Positions 44,025-58,556 of a stretch of 64,000 nt of DNA are shown here, piece after piece (position 1 is the first letter of the stretch; every line of letters begins with the position of its first letter). The notes under the pieces were generated by a model. That model saw only the letters and a list, made by a program, of their open reading frames with translations, was not told the origin of the DNA and did no database searches. The DNA comes from Cubamyces lactineus (taxonomy: Eukaryota; Basidiomycota; Agaricomycetes; Polyporales; Polyporaceae). Made by a program: the position numbers and the translations under genes. The DNA lies in the NCBI GenBank assembly GCA_022376465.1, contig JACDTU010000015.1, positions 558,001 to 622,000 on the forward strand, read 5' to 3'.

Positions 44025-47000
44025 ATGAGCAAATCCTCAACCGTTTCTACGCCAAAGACGTCGTCTCAGCTACCGTCAAAGTCTGCTTGGGCCAAGGGTC
44101 CGCCAGCAAACACTTCGACAGCGCCGTCTACCCGACCACAATCTCCCGCTCCTTCACCCTCCGCTCCTTCTGCACCAACCACCCATTCTAGACGACCAAG
44201 TACGTTGGGACAGGGCGTTGCATTTAAGGATGGAGTAGGAGCTCGGAATCCAGCGAATGCTTCAAAACCAGGTACGCTCCAACTCTCTCATCCCCGGCCT
44301 TCTATCCGATCTCACCCGTCGCCAGGCTCATCAGTGACCTTCGGGTCGATAGACGATGCGTCTGCCCCGATTTCATCCTCCCCCGCGGCGGTGCCGACGA
44401 TAAAGGGCGAAGGAATCAAGTCGTTCGGATCCGTGCCAGCGACATCCGCTTCGAATGGCAAAGGCCACGCCAGGACGACCTCCTTCTCTATTGGGACTCC
44501 TCCATCTGTCGCTGCCTCGACGTCCAACACCTCTACTGCACCTACTGGCTCGTCTACATCTGCGTCCGGCTCTAGTTCAGCTCCTGCTACGAAGCCTCCA
44601 AAATTCGACGTCAAGAGCCTGTTCCAAAAACCTAGCCAGGATGCACCCTCTTCCTCATCAGCTGCTGCCGACGTGACATCTCCATCGAGCCGACCTGCCC
44701 CCCTCCCTCAGTCCTCGCTTGGGCCTCAAGGCCAACACCCGTCGCACCAGTCATCGCCTTCTCAAATGGGCGCCTCCTATCCCAACTACAGGCCGCAGCA
44801 AAACGGCTCCGTGGCGAGTTCGGGCGTCCCGCGCTCGCCCAGCTTCCCTCGTCAGATGCCTAATGGTAGCGCGAATGGCCGGCCACCATCGACGGCAGGC
44901 GGACCTCCCTCGGCCACTATGCCCCCTGCAGCGATGCCGAGCCCTAGACTGTCGCAGCCGCATGGCGGACAGCCGCCGCCTATGCCTCATGGTGCGCCTG
45001 GTGCGCCGGTTCCAATGCCAGCCTGGGGCCAATACTACGTAAGTGCGCGCGCAAACGACATACGGGATGGGCTAACGAGTGTGATGAACGTCGAACAGTA
45101 CTACCCTGGGATGCCGATGGATCCGAACTACTACACCCATGGGCCTCAGGGACACTGGGTACCGCAGCATATGACTGCACAACCACATCCAGCACAGGGC
45201 CCGCCTGGGTCAATACCCGGCATGCCGATGTCACCGCGGGGACAGCAGCCGAATCTGCACGCGCCTGGGACGCCCACGATGCCGCCGACAATGCCGCCCA
45301 ATGCGCACCCACCACATCCGACGCCGTCTCCACATATGCATACCTCATCGCTTTCGAGCATCTCATCAACACCGCCTACACCGGCGTCGACGACTGCGCC
45401 TGGTGGGGGTATCTCGCGGCTGAACTCTAATGCGAACTCGTTCACACCAAAGCGAGTGGTGATCAAGTCAGAGTCTGGGCAGGAGGTCGACCTGGAGCGG
45501 TTCAAGAAGCAGGCACCTGCAGTGTCATCGCCGATAGTACCGAGCTCACCGGCACGGCGGACGGTTCCTGTGCGGATGGAGACGGAGGAGGCGAAGAAGA
45601 AGCGGTTAGCGGAGGAGGAGGCGGCTAAGCGTAAGGAGAAGGAGAAGGAGGCGGAGGCTCAGGCGAAGAAGGAAGCTGAGGAGAAGGCACGGAGAGAGGA
45701 GGAGGAGCGCAAGAAGAAGGAAGAGGAGGCGCAGAAGAAGGAAGAGGAAGAGCGTCAGCGGAAGGAGGAGGAGGAGCGGAAACGCAAGGAGGAAGAGGAG
45801 AAAGAGCGGGAGCGGAAGGAGGCGGAAGAGAAGGAGCGACAGGCTCGTGAGGCGGAGGAGCGGGAGCGTAAGGAGGCGGAGGAGCGCAAGCGCAAGGAGG
45901 AGGAGGAACGGGCTGCTCAGGAAGAGGCAGAGAAGGCCAAGGCAGCGACGGCCGAGGCCAAGGCTGAGGCAACTGAGGAGGGCGAGGTGGAGGAGCCTGA
46001 AGAGATGCAAGACGCTGCAGACGATGCTGCAAAAGAGGAAGCAAAGGACAAGGTTCCCGACAAAGCGTCTTTGCGCATTGACACGTCGCTCACCTCTACT
46101 GACGGCAAGCGTCGTCCCGGCCGGCTCGATCTCTCGTCCACGAAGAACAACGCTATTCCGGCGCCCCTCCCATCCGCATTGGCCACGGCGCGTATCATCG
46201 AGGATATCGACAGCATCAAGTATCCCGAGGGCATCAAGAGCCCCAAGCCGGAACTGAACGTGAACGCCAAGCAGGGCAAGTTCAGGTGCGTGGTGGTTTA
46301 TGTTGGCGTGTGTGACAGCAGGTACTGATCTGAACGCACAGATACGACCGCGACTTCCTGCTGCAGTTCATGGCTGTGTGCAAGGAGAAGCCAGACTCGC
46401 TCCCGCCACTCGACGCGATTGGCCTCGAGCCCGTCGACCAAAGCTTTGCTATGACGCGCGGCGGTTCGCACGGACACGGCCGCCGCTCATCCTCGGTTGC
46501 TATGCCCCCACCGTCCTCCACCACGCCACGCCAGGCATCTGTCGGACTCGGGATCTCCGGTTTCAGCAAGCCCAACGTCAACCCGTTCACGATGGGCCAG
46601 TTCTCAACGCCCAAGTCGAGCGAAGAACGGTTCGCAGCATCAAACCGCTCGACGTCGATGTCCGGAACTGCGGGTATGCCGTTCGGACGCCCGTCGCCCA
46701 TGGTTCGCTCGTCAAGTCAAGGCGGCCCCGGGGGCAGTGGGAGGACAAGGAGTCAGCGCGGCAACAAGCGCGACAAGGAACGTCCCGGTGCCGGGCCGTC
46801 AGGCCAGGGCAGCTCGTTCGGGCCCTCTGGCTCGTCGCTCGCGAACTCCATGTCGCTCGAGCCCGTTGCTCCTCTTGAGGTGTCCGCGAACCGCTGGACG
46901 CCTGCAAGTCTGGTCAAGAAGGGCCAGCCTGTGGAGCAGGATTCACCGGAGGTGGTGGACCGTAAGGTCCGGGCATTGCTCAACAAGCTGACGATGGAGC

Positions 47001-48848
47001 GGTTCGACTCGATCTCGGACCAGATCATCGCGTGGGCGAACAAGTCGGAGAAGGAGCAGGACGGGCGGACGCTCATCCAGGTCATCCGGCTCGTATTCGA
47101 GAAGGCGACGGACGAGGCGACTTGGTCGGAGATGTACGCGCGCCTGTGTCGGAAGATGATGGAGCAGATCAGCCCCAATGTGCGTGACGACGGGATCAAG
47201 AACGCGGAGGGCAAGCCCATTGCTGGTGGCCAGCTTTTCCGCAAGTACCTCCTCAACCGCTGTCAAGAGGACTTCGAGCGTGGATGGGTTGCGAAGGAGG
47301 CGACCGCCGCCGCCGCTGCCGCGAAAGCGACAGAGGACCAGGCTGCGAAGGCCAAGGCCGAGCAGAACGATGACGGGGAGGCTGCATTGTACTCGGACGA
47401 GTACTACGCTGCGCAAAAGGCGAAGCGGCAGGGTCTCGGTCTGATCAAGTTCATCGGCGAGTTGTTCAAGCTACAGATGCTTACGGAGCGCATCATGCAC
47501 GAGTGCGTGAAGAAGCTGCTCGGCAACGTCGAGAACCCCGAGGAGGAGGAGATCGAGAGCTTGTGCAAGCTCCTGACGACCGTCGGCCAGCTCCTGGATA
47601 CCCCCAAGGCCCGCGCGCACATGGATGTGTACTTTTCGCGCATGAAGGAGCTGACGAAGAGCGGCAACGTCAACTCCCGTATGCAATTTATGCTCCTGGT
47701 GAGTTACATCTTCGCAGTCATCAAAGCGCTACTCGTCTAACATTGTGACATAGGATGTGATTGAGCTACGTGAGCGGAAGTGGATTCCTCGCAACCAGTC
47801 CGCTGCACCCACTACTATTGCTGCCCTCCGTGAACAGGTGAGTTACTCTACGGCGGCACCGTCAAGGGCTGGACCTCAAATTGACATCCGGTACTAGATC
47901 GAGAAGGAGAAGATCGCGCAGGAGAAGGATGCGATGAACCGCACTCTCAGCATGTCTCGCGGTGGCTCAAGACGTGGCGCCGACCGTGGCGAGCAGCAAA
48001 TCGGTCCAGATGGCTGGGCCGTGGCTGGTGGAGGTGCCACCCGCCCTGCCAAGGCCGGCGACCTCTCGCAGTTCGGCAAGATCGCCAAATCGACGCCGAT
48101 GACCTTCGGTCCCAGCTCTGTCTTCCAGAAGGACAAGTCGAAGAGCAGGGAATCGACGCTTTCTCGGCAGGGCTCGAGCAACATGTTCTCAATGCTCAGT
48201 GCCAACCCTGAGATCGCTGCTGAGGTCACCTCTGCCAAGTCGAGTCGTCCACCGAGCAGGAAGAGCAGCATCGACCTCGGTCCTGGTGGTGCTCCGGAGG
48301 CCCCTCCCCAACGTAAGCGGCTTCAGCTCCTGCCCCGGTCGGTACCTCTGGAAGACAAGGCTGGTTCTACTCCTGCTGCCTCTACTGCCGGATCCGATGA
48401 CGAGCAAGATGAGGCTACCAGCGGTGCGACGATGTCTGTCGAAGAGGCCAAGACGCGGATCGAGGAGGATTCAAAGGAATTCTTCAGTATCCGCGACCTC
48501 AACGAAGCAGACGAGTACTTCCGGAAGCTGCCCGCAGAGCACCGGCATCTGCTCATCGACAAGCTCGTCACGAAGGCGGTCGAGTCGAAGGAGGCGGACG
48601 CACAGCTCGTTGCGGACCTCTTCGACCGTGCGCACTCGAAGAACCTCTGCTCGCCGGCGACGTTCGAGGAAGGCTTTGCACCGACTGCGGAGATCATCGA
48701 CGACATTGCGATCGATGCGCCGAAGGCGTTGAACCTATTCGCGATTATGATGAAGGGGGCGCACTTGCACGAGGATGAGGAGCGCCGCGCGCGACTCACG
48801 GGCAAGTCGATGGACAGCGAGAAGCTCGTCTCCCTTCTTTCGTCATAG
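44025..48848 (+). CDS. eIF4G: Translation initiation factor eIF4G
   Basis: Six exons (44025-44271, 44326-45038, 45099-46285, 46342-47698, 47754-47837, 47898-48848) give 1512 aa. Introns 1 and 2 (54 and 60 bp) are in frame and could be retained. The N-terminal third is Ser/Pro/Thr-rich with a Met/Pro/His-rich stretch. Then comes a long Lys/Glu/Arg helix (about 45590-45960) and the eIF4E-binding motif YDRDFLL (YxxxxL-phi). The MIF4G domain follows (KVRALLNKLTMERFDSISDQI ... LCKLLTTVGQLLDTPKARAHMD), binding eIF4A. Near the C-terminus is an MA3 domain (SVEEAKTRIEEDSKEFFSIRDLNEADEYFRKLP). It scaffolds the cap-binding complex in the cytosol. RSxS clusters before MIF4G suggest phospho-regulation. 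Confidence 0.96.
45585..45960 (+). repeat. Polypurine coding tract in eIF4G
   Basis: About 375 bp almost entirely of A and G on the plus strand, built from GAG, AAG, GAA and GCG codons. It encodes a continuous charged single helix (EEERKKKEEEAQ-type). Such tracts can form triplex or R-loop structures. Confidence 0.85.
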
Positions 48849-49331
48849 ACATTCCATTCCGTTTTCTACTCGTACCATATTCCCCTCATCATCATCTTTG
48901 TTCCCCTCCCTACCGCGCGCTCCCTGTCCTGGCTGTTCTGCGAGTACTGCATGTTTTCTTTAGCACTCTTGGTGTCTCATATTCCGCGCATACGCGATGG
49001 TGTTTGCATTAGTGTGTACTTATTACATCGCACAGTATTGCACGATAATATCCGTTTCTGACTGCTAGTATACTGCTGGTCATCGACGTTATTGAGACGG
49101 CGGCGTGAAGTATTGGCCCATGTAGGCCGCGTGTATGAGGCGTTTTCCCCGTAACCGCGCGTTAAGCGCCAGTCGGCCGTCGCTTGCGCAACGGCGCTGT
49201 CGTCCGGGGAGGGAAGTTCCGGAACGTTCCACGTAATCCGGGGTAAGCCGGTATTGCTTACATAAGATTACGCATTCAAAAATTTGAGAAATTCGGATTT
49301 GCTGTCCATCCATCCTTCCTCCTCATCCACC
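48849..49331. other. Intergenic, HSP70 upstream region
   Basis: 3' UTR of eIF4G followed by the HSP70 promoter, which contains the heat-shock element annotated at 49217. Confidence 0.5.
49217..49229 (+). promoter_or_regulatory. Heat-shock element upstream of mitochondrial HSP70
   Basis: TTCCGGAACGTTC is a perfect three-unit heat-shock element (TTC-nn-GAA-nn-TTC). An additional GAA lies one base out of register just upstream (49213-49215). It lies about 103 bp before the ATG. HSF trimers bind this pattern, so heat or oxidative induction is expected. Confidence 0.8.
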
Positions 49332-51715
<2,384 letters not shown>

Positions 51716-52655
51716 GTTCCCACTCTTCCCCCACCCGTCTCGCCATGTCCTCCCGTTGTCACCCTTCTTCGCGTCAAATCCTGGCGTACTCCCGCAGCCG
51801 TACTTCCTCCGTTCACCCTGAACAGCCCTCACGTCCACTCATCACACCCCTTGCCCGCAGCATAGATCACGAGCAAAAGTAATGTGCACGCATTATTCAT
51901 TGACCCGTACTTTACGATCACGTCCCGCACGGTTTATTCATAGTTACATAGTATCGGAACACTTCATTTCGCCCCACCCCCCGCTCACCGCACTCACCTG
52001 CTATGGTAGTCTAGTCTCGCTTGCAGCAATGTATACATTAAAGCCTCCTCGTAGCATCTTGGCAACGTGAATGATGCACTTGGGTGAGTGCCCAAAGGCA
52101 GGTATGTTTAGACGCATCACAGCGATCTTGCTCGTCATGATACGCTCCCACGAAGTGTATGTCCCGTTCTATCTCCTACCGCATCTGTTATGCCGTACCC
52201 AGTCAACGGTTGCTCATCCGGCTTCCGCTGCTGCATCAGCAGGAACCGGTCTGGATGATTCATGTGCAAACCATAGGCGATCCACCTGAGAGCGAGCGCT
52301 TCCTCCATATTTCCCTTGGATCGCTGCCACGAGTAGCCTCTATGCGACTAACATCATGACGTCCTCTACTGATCATCTTGGTTGTGAAACCCCGTCATAT
52401 CATCCCGACATGCACTTCAGCCAACCTCAGCTAGCACGCGCTATCAGGTGTACACTCATGTGCACACGCCAGTTATCTCCAGCGAACGCTATCAATGCCA
52501 CCGCGGCCCGCTAGCAGTAACACCGCACGGGCTATCGGGTTCGAGTTCACATGGTACGTATAGCACTTCCGGAAGCTATACGTTTGTCGCGAGTGGTTCG
52601 CGCCGTCATTTTGACCACCACTACCTCGGATTGGACTTGGAGTGATAGTGCTACC
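51716..52655. other. Intergenic
   Basis: HSP70 3' UTR, then about 700 bp without recognisable genes; T-rich before the next gene. Short ORFs there lack domains. Confidence 0.4.
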
Positions 52656-54716
52656 ATGTCTCCATCTTTTCCAGGTTCCCCGGACAAAACTAGGGATACT
52701 CTGTAGGTCTTCGTTTTTCTTCTTTTTCTTTCTTCAAGATCTAAAAGTAGCGTTCGTTGACCAGTAGTCCATCTACAGGTTGCCTAAACTTGTAACAAAG
52801 CCCTGGATACCAGCCGAGGCTGCGCCCTTGATCCTTCGCGATGCATTGGTTGTAGACCCTGCCAATAGCGCGCTCCTCGTCGGCCGCTATGATATCTCCA
52901 TGGAAGGCGGCCTGATCACATCCGTGTGTCCCGCCGACGAACGGAAACCTCAAAGCCCCGCGTACGCGTCCGACGAGCAGGAGGGCGTCCCCGCCGTCGT
53001 CAACGTTTCCGGGAAGTTCGTCTGCCCGTGAGTCTCTCTCAAGATATGCTCCTCTCATGGCTCTAACTTGGACGCTGCGTCGAAAGCGGCCTGATCGATT
53101 GCCATGTGCACGTCTCTGCTGTACCGGGAGTCAAGACGATGTCAGAGCTGGTTCAGACATCGGAGGAGCTCGTACACCTGAGGTCGACATACGTCCTCCG
53201 CGGTAAGGCGCGAGCACACGGTATTATTTACCCCGATGCTTACTCTGGTGCGTGTGTCCAGAGATGCTCATGCGTGGCTTTACCACGGTCAGGGATACTG
53301 GTGTGTATATGATTTCAACGCTGAAATCGCTATGAGCAGCTCATCCCAACGTATTGTTCGCACAGGCGGCGCAAGCAAAGCCCTTGCCACTGCGATCTCG
53401 GAAGGTCTCATCGTAGGGCCACGCCTCATCCAGTGCGGGAAGGCGCTTTCTCAGACAGGTAAGCCTGTTGTCAATTAACTGCCATAGCGACTGACTGACG
53501 CGTTGGCTGTTTCGACACATAGGCGGGCACGCCGACTTCGGGCCCGCGAAGAGCGGCAACTCAGGATGCTGCGGAGGGCACTCGCAATCCCTCGGGCGTA
53601 CTTGCGATGGCGTTCCACAAGTCCTCAAGGCCACCAGGGAGGAACTGAAGGGCGGCGCGGACTTCATCAAGGTCATGTGTGGCGGTGGCGTTGCCTCTCC
53701 GACGGTGTGGTGCTTCGTACCACGTCCCCTCTCAACATCTTATATTTTGACAGGACGCAATCGAGACTGTCCAATTCACCGCCGAGGAGATCCGCGCCAT
53801 CACGACGACATGCACGCAGATGGGCAATAAGCACAGTACGTCACGCCCTCAGGGTCAACATTCTCTTGGTAACACTCACCCTCTCTACCCAAATGCAGCT
53901 ACAGCCCATGCATATACCGATGCATCTGTTCTACATGCCATCCATAACGGCGTGCGCGGAATTGAACATGGCAATCTCATCAGCCGCGACACTGCCAAAC
54001 TGTAAGTCCGCGCCCTTCCCATTGAGCACTCTTTAGTTCCGCCAGGCTCACACCGCGTGTGCTACAAAGGATGGCGGAGAAAGGCATCTTCTTAACGCCG
54101 ACGTTGGCGTGCTACGGGATAATGGTCCGCCCGCCGTTCGAGGATTTTCTTCCGCCGGAGGGGAAGGTCAAGAACGAACAGGTTATGGCGCGCGGGCTTG
54201 ATGCGCTGAAGATCGCTGATGAGGAAGGGGTGACTATATGCTAGTGAGTTTGTTTGCATCATGGTCGGCTGCGCCCGGAGGATCGCTGATTCGCGTATAC
54301 AGTGGCTCTGACCTGTTGACGTCGATGCACGCGCTGCAGACGGAAGAGGTACCTCCTTCACATTATATACCTTGCGAACGGACGACTAATGTATGCATGC
54401 AGTTCACAGTCCGTAGCTCTGTCCTTGCGTCGCCGAAGGTTCTACAACACGCCACTACAAACGCAGGTTAGCCCCGGTGCCTACCCGCTCCCCAAGACTA
54501 GAGTGTACTCATTTGATGGCTTCAGCTCGTATGCTTGGAGACGACAAGCTCGGGCGTATCGCTGAAGGATGCTATGCCGATCTGCTGATCCTCGACGCGA
54601 ACCCGCTCGAGGACGTGACAGTCCTCGACTACCCTGAGAAACACTTATACGCTGTCGTCCAGGGGGGCCGGGTCGTGAGCAGTCTCCTCGATGGGCTTCC
54701 AGAGGAGAAGCGTTGA
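52656..54716 (+). CDS. Metal-dependent amidohydrolase (imidazolonepropionase/prolidase-like)
   Basis: Twelve exons (52656-52702, 52779-53027, 53087-53202, 53262-53300, 53366-53458, 53523-53704, 53754-53835, 53899-54001, 54070-54243, 54303-54348, 54403-54466, 54526-54716) encode 461 aa. An N-terminal beta-domain leads to the metal motif LIDCHVHV. Then come GFTTVRDTGG, the bridging Lys in DFIKVMCGGG, HAYTDASVLHAI and GIEHG (metal His residues), and the catalytic Asp in YGSDL. It ends with GRIAEGCYADLLILDANPLEDV, typical of this amidohydrolase subgroup. No signal peptide is evident, so cytosolic action is likely. Relatives cleave X-Pro or X-Arg dipeptides, or amide toxins such as ochratoxin; the substrate here is unknown. 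The first exon is the least certain part. Confidence 0.9.
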
Positions 54717-55427
54717 GTTGGGGAAGGCAGTCTGTCAATTGTAGTGCGTAGCAATGTGAGAACGATTACCGACCTGTGGCTGTATGTACGATAGTGATCC
54801 TGACGACGATGTTAGCTACCTGAAGAGGGGGAAGGTTGATCACGAAGCGGGCGACGACTTTCGTTTGAAGAGTCTCTTTGCATTGCACCCGTTTCTACGC
54901 GGTGCATAGAATCCACGATGTCCAACAAGTCCTGTGGTACGCCACGACGACAATGCGCTAGCTGCCATTGCTAGAGCCATGGATGAGGCCAAGGTGGCTG
55001 TGCCATTGTAGTGCGAGGTCCTGGTTTTGGCAGGCTCCTCTCGCCAGGTAAGACCGCGGCCACTGCAGTAGTGAATTAGTTAAGATGAATCCTGAGAGGT
55101 ATACAGCCCATACCCTTTGTCCGTGCCCAACACTGAGCCTCGTTTGTCCGGAAGTTCAGCGCTTCCGCTGCCAGCACCAAAGCGCGCGACGTTCGGGCGC
55201 TTGGACTCCTACATCTTAGCCACCATCCACCATTAGCCAACGTAACGCAGGTTGTTTCAGCCATAATCTGATCCACGAGGTAGTTCTCCTTTGTTCTTCC
55301 TCGCCGTATTCCCTATTCCGGCTCACAATGTCTAGCCGACCAGGTGGCTAAACTACGACGCATATAACTGCGCCCCCTCCCTCTGCCGCACTAGTGCGTT
55401 CGTTGTCCTCTCCCATCTCCTCCAGTC
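54717..55427. other. Intergenic, upstream of FunK1 kinase 3
   Basis: 3' UTR of the amidohydrolase and promoter of kinase 3. No coding or repeat feature recognised. Confidence 0.4.
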
Positions 55428-58060
55428 ATGGCTAACTCCTCTATTCACTCGACGCCTATTCGTAGGATCCCGACTACTGGTCAATTCTCCGCTAGTCGTA
55501 AACCGAGGGCTGCCACTATCAATCAAGAGCTTCGGCACACCATGATCAACAAACTGACCATGCTCGACATCGACAAATTCATGGAGGAATTTGTGAAGCC
55601 AGTCGCAGGAGAACCGGAAGACGCTTTTTTGACAGTCTCTTTGACTCTGTTCCCACTAGTGGCCCAGAGTCTGATATGTACGATGCATTTGTGAGTAGTT
55701 CCGTCGAGTTCATACTGGCGAGGACCCTCACTTTGGAACGCTATCCGTTTACATTTGCTTATATTCTATCTCAGGTTGGTGCGGTAAACAACAAGAAGAT
55801 GCTGGGAGATTTCTGTCTTGCTGTCACCGACTCCTACCCCGACCAGCTAGACCCGAGCAAGAGAAAGGTCGATTGCGGCATGTACCCTGCGAAGTTTTGC
55901 CCCGTCAAGGAGCCTCGGAAACGTACTGATTGGACGACGATTGAGATATCGATTGAGTTCAAGAAGCACCACACCAATGACGACCCGTATGACGAGCAGG
56001 AGATGACTGGACATCCGATCGCTGATCTGCGGAGGAAGAATCTTGGTCAGATCACCACCTACAGCAGTCTCGTGTTCAAGTACCAGCCAGTGACGCGCCA
56101 CTTCAATGTAGTCCTTCTTGGGACCTGCGTGCGCATTGGGATGTGGGATCGTTCTGGAGTAGTTTTCTCCTCCAAGTTCGACTACAAGAAAAATCCGGCT
56201 AAACTTGGTCGCATCTTCTGGCGTCTCTCTCATGCATCTCCCGAAGCTCGCGGTCACGACCCTTCTGCGGTTCGCATCCTCCGTGACACTCCAGAGTACG
56301 ACTCAATGGTCGCGTGGAAGACCAAGTCGCTCCCCGTCAATGATCACGCTCGCGAGCTGTTCGTGAACACTCTCGACGAAAACTACCCGTGGTACAAGCT
56401 GACGGTTCACTGCGAGGACGGAACGAAGTACTTCCTCGTCGCGAAGCCTACGTTTGTTGCACCTGGTGTGGTTGGGCGTGGTACTCATGGGTATGTTGCA
56501 CATAACGTCAGCGATCCGGAACGGCCTTTCGCATACCTCAAGGACTGTTGGCGAGTGATGCATGCTAGCGGGCGATCGAAGCAAGAGGGCGAGATCCTCG
56601 CCTACCTCAACTCCAAGCGTGTCAAGAATATTCCCTCGCTGCTCTGTCATGGTGACGTCCTTGGCCAGAAGACGGTAGCGCAGGAGATATGGCAGTTCGT
56701 GAACAGGAATTCAGGGAGGAAGTGCCAGATGAAGGAGCACCGGCACTATCGTATTGTCGTGCAGGAAGTTGGCAAGCTGATCGTCGAGTTCTCTAACGGA
56801 AAGCAGCTCGTCAAGATTCTATCAGACTGCGTCTTAGGTGCGTATTCCCAGGTTACCCATGTATGTGATCTACCGGATGCTCATTCGGCTTGATAGCGCA
56901 CAAGGAGGCCTACAAGAAGGCTAAAGTCATTCATCGGGATGTCAGTGTCGGGAACATGATCATGATTCCTGTAGACAAGGGCCCCCAGGGTACGGTGATA
57001 TATCGCGGCCTGCTTACAGATTGGGAGCTTTCGAAAGAAATCAACGAATATGACTTGGAACCTCGCCATCCTGATCGAACAGTGAGTGATTGTTACTCTA
57101 GCTGTCCATACGCATCTAAGCTCTTCTAACACATACCAGGGTACATGGCAGTATTTGTCTGTCAACGCGTTGAATAATCCCATGAAACACATCGACGTCG
57201 CAGACGACTTGGAGTCGTTTCTATATGTGTTGGTTTGGTGCGCAATCCGGTATCTTCCGCATAACTGCCCCGACGTGGGCCACTTCATGTACTACTTCTT
57301 CGATCACGGGGAGACGACGAACCATAAGGAGTACACCTGCGGTCTGCTGAAGAGGCTTGCCATATCGGAGGGTTATCTCATGACCAATACGCAGAAGCCC
57401 ATCACTTTCCTCCGCGAGCCTCTCCCTATCTCTTTGGACACGGCGGTCGCACGCGACGACTCTGCTCCATTGCCTCCTGTGCCTATAGAAGCCCTCGTTA
57501 CGCCGGCGAATGCCCCTCAGTCCCCACCCCCTGCTGCACCCTCCGCCCCCATCGAGTCGTCCTCGCTGCCTCAGGACGTTCCGCAGGAACAGAAACATCC
57601 GATTCATCATATCGTCACCGTACTCCTCCGGCGGTTCGAGAGGTATTACAAGGCACAACAGTTTTCTTCCATCGCCCCTGGAAAGCCCAAGAAAGTCACT
57701 GCAGCGAGCGGTTTCGACGATTCAGCCTACGATCTGGCCGAGTTTGACTCGGACTCAGATTCGGACTATGACTCGGATACGGACTCGGGCTGGGACTTGA
57801 GCGACGATCGTAGTCTCGCTTCGGCGCGTAACCGGAAGAAGATCGTAAAGAAGGCCAACAGTCATCGCGTGTTCGGAAACCTACTCGTTGATTCCATTCG
57901 CGACCAGGATGTCAAGTGGCCCCTCAACGACCGGCTCGCGGACCAACTTGACCCCAATTATCGTCCCGACAAAGAGGACAAGACACGCGACAAGCGTCCG
58001 AGGGAGGAAGAAAAACCTGTTGAATCAGACAGCAAACGACGTCGCAGCGACACGTCGTGA
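55428..58060 (+). CDS. FunK1-family protein kinase 3, with a 1-base frameshift in exon 1
   Basis: Four exons (55428-55690, 55775-56837, 56897-57081, 57140-58060), same plan as its paralogs (phases 0, 1, 0). Exon 1 has 263 nt, one short of the multiple of three that its phase-0 boundary needs. The loss is in the T run at 55625-55630, and both flanks keep paralog homology in their own frames (GEPEDAF before; FDSVPTSG and MYDAF after). Kinase motifs are intact: VGRGTHGYVA, AYLKDCWR, KQEGEILAY, HRDVSVGN, LLTDWELSK, GTWQYLSVNAL. Exon 4 carries an acidic Asp/Ser run (DSDSDSDYDSD) and a Lys/Arg-rich end. It would be 810 aa if the missing base is a sequencing error; otherwise exon 1 is broken and translation might start downstream. 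Confidence 0.85.
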
Positions 58061-58556
58061 AACGAGCCTCATGTGCCATCTGGACGCCCACAAATCTCTC
58101 CTTGCATCGTCTTATAGTGTCGGTCCTTGCTCTTGATCCAGTATGGTGGTCACTCCTCTCGCACGGTTTACGCTTGCGCCGTGATCTTTGCACGTTATCG
58201 CATTTCTCTTCATCCCATTACCGTACCTCGAGTCTTATTCCTCCCGCCTCACGTTCCACTACTCCTAATTAGACGCAGTCAGATCATCTGTTAGGCCAGC
58301 ATGTCTGTTACCGCTTTGTGCTATCTATTAGATCGCATGTTCGAATACTACATACAAGCTGATTCCTATCCTCAACGCTGCTATCTCCAGCACGCATACT
58401 CACTCCGAATGCACTCAAGTACTGAGTCCGACGGCGGCGCGCTGCGAGTTGCACTTGCCACACATGGACCAGCTGCGCAGACGTCGCAACAGGAAACTAG
58501 AAAATATGGGTGATGACTTGGCAATGGGAACACGGGGGTATGATACATATACTAAC
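58061..58556. other. Intergenic, tail-to-tail between kinases 3 and 4
   Basis: Both 3' UTRs. No separate feature recognised. Confidence 0.4.

Noticed and set aside
45606..46044. Leu- and Pro-rich minus-strand frames opposite eIF4G
   Set aside because: They are the complement of the polypurine Glu/Lys tract (CTC, CTT, CCT codons) and not independent genes.
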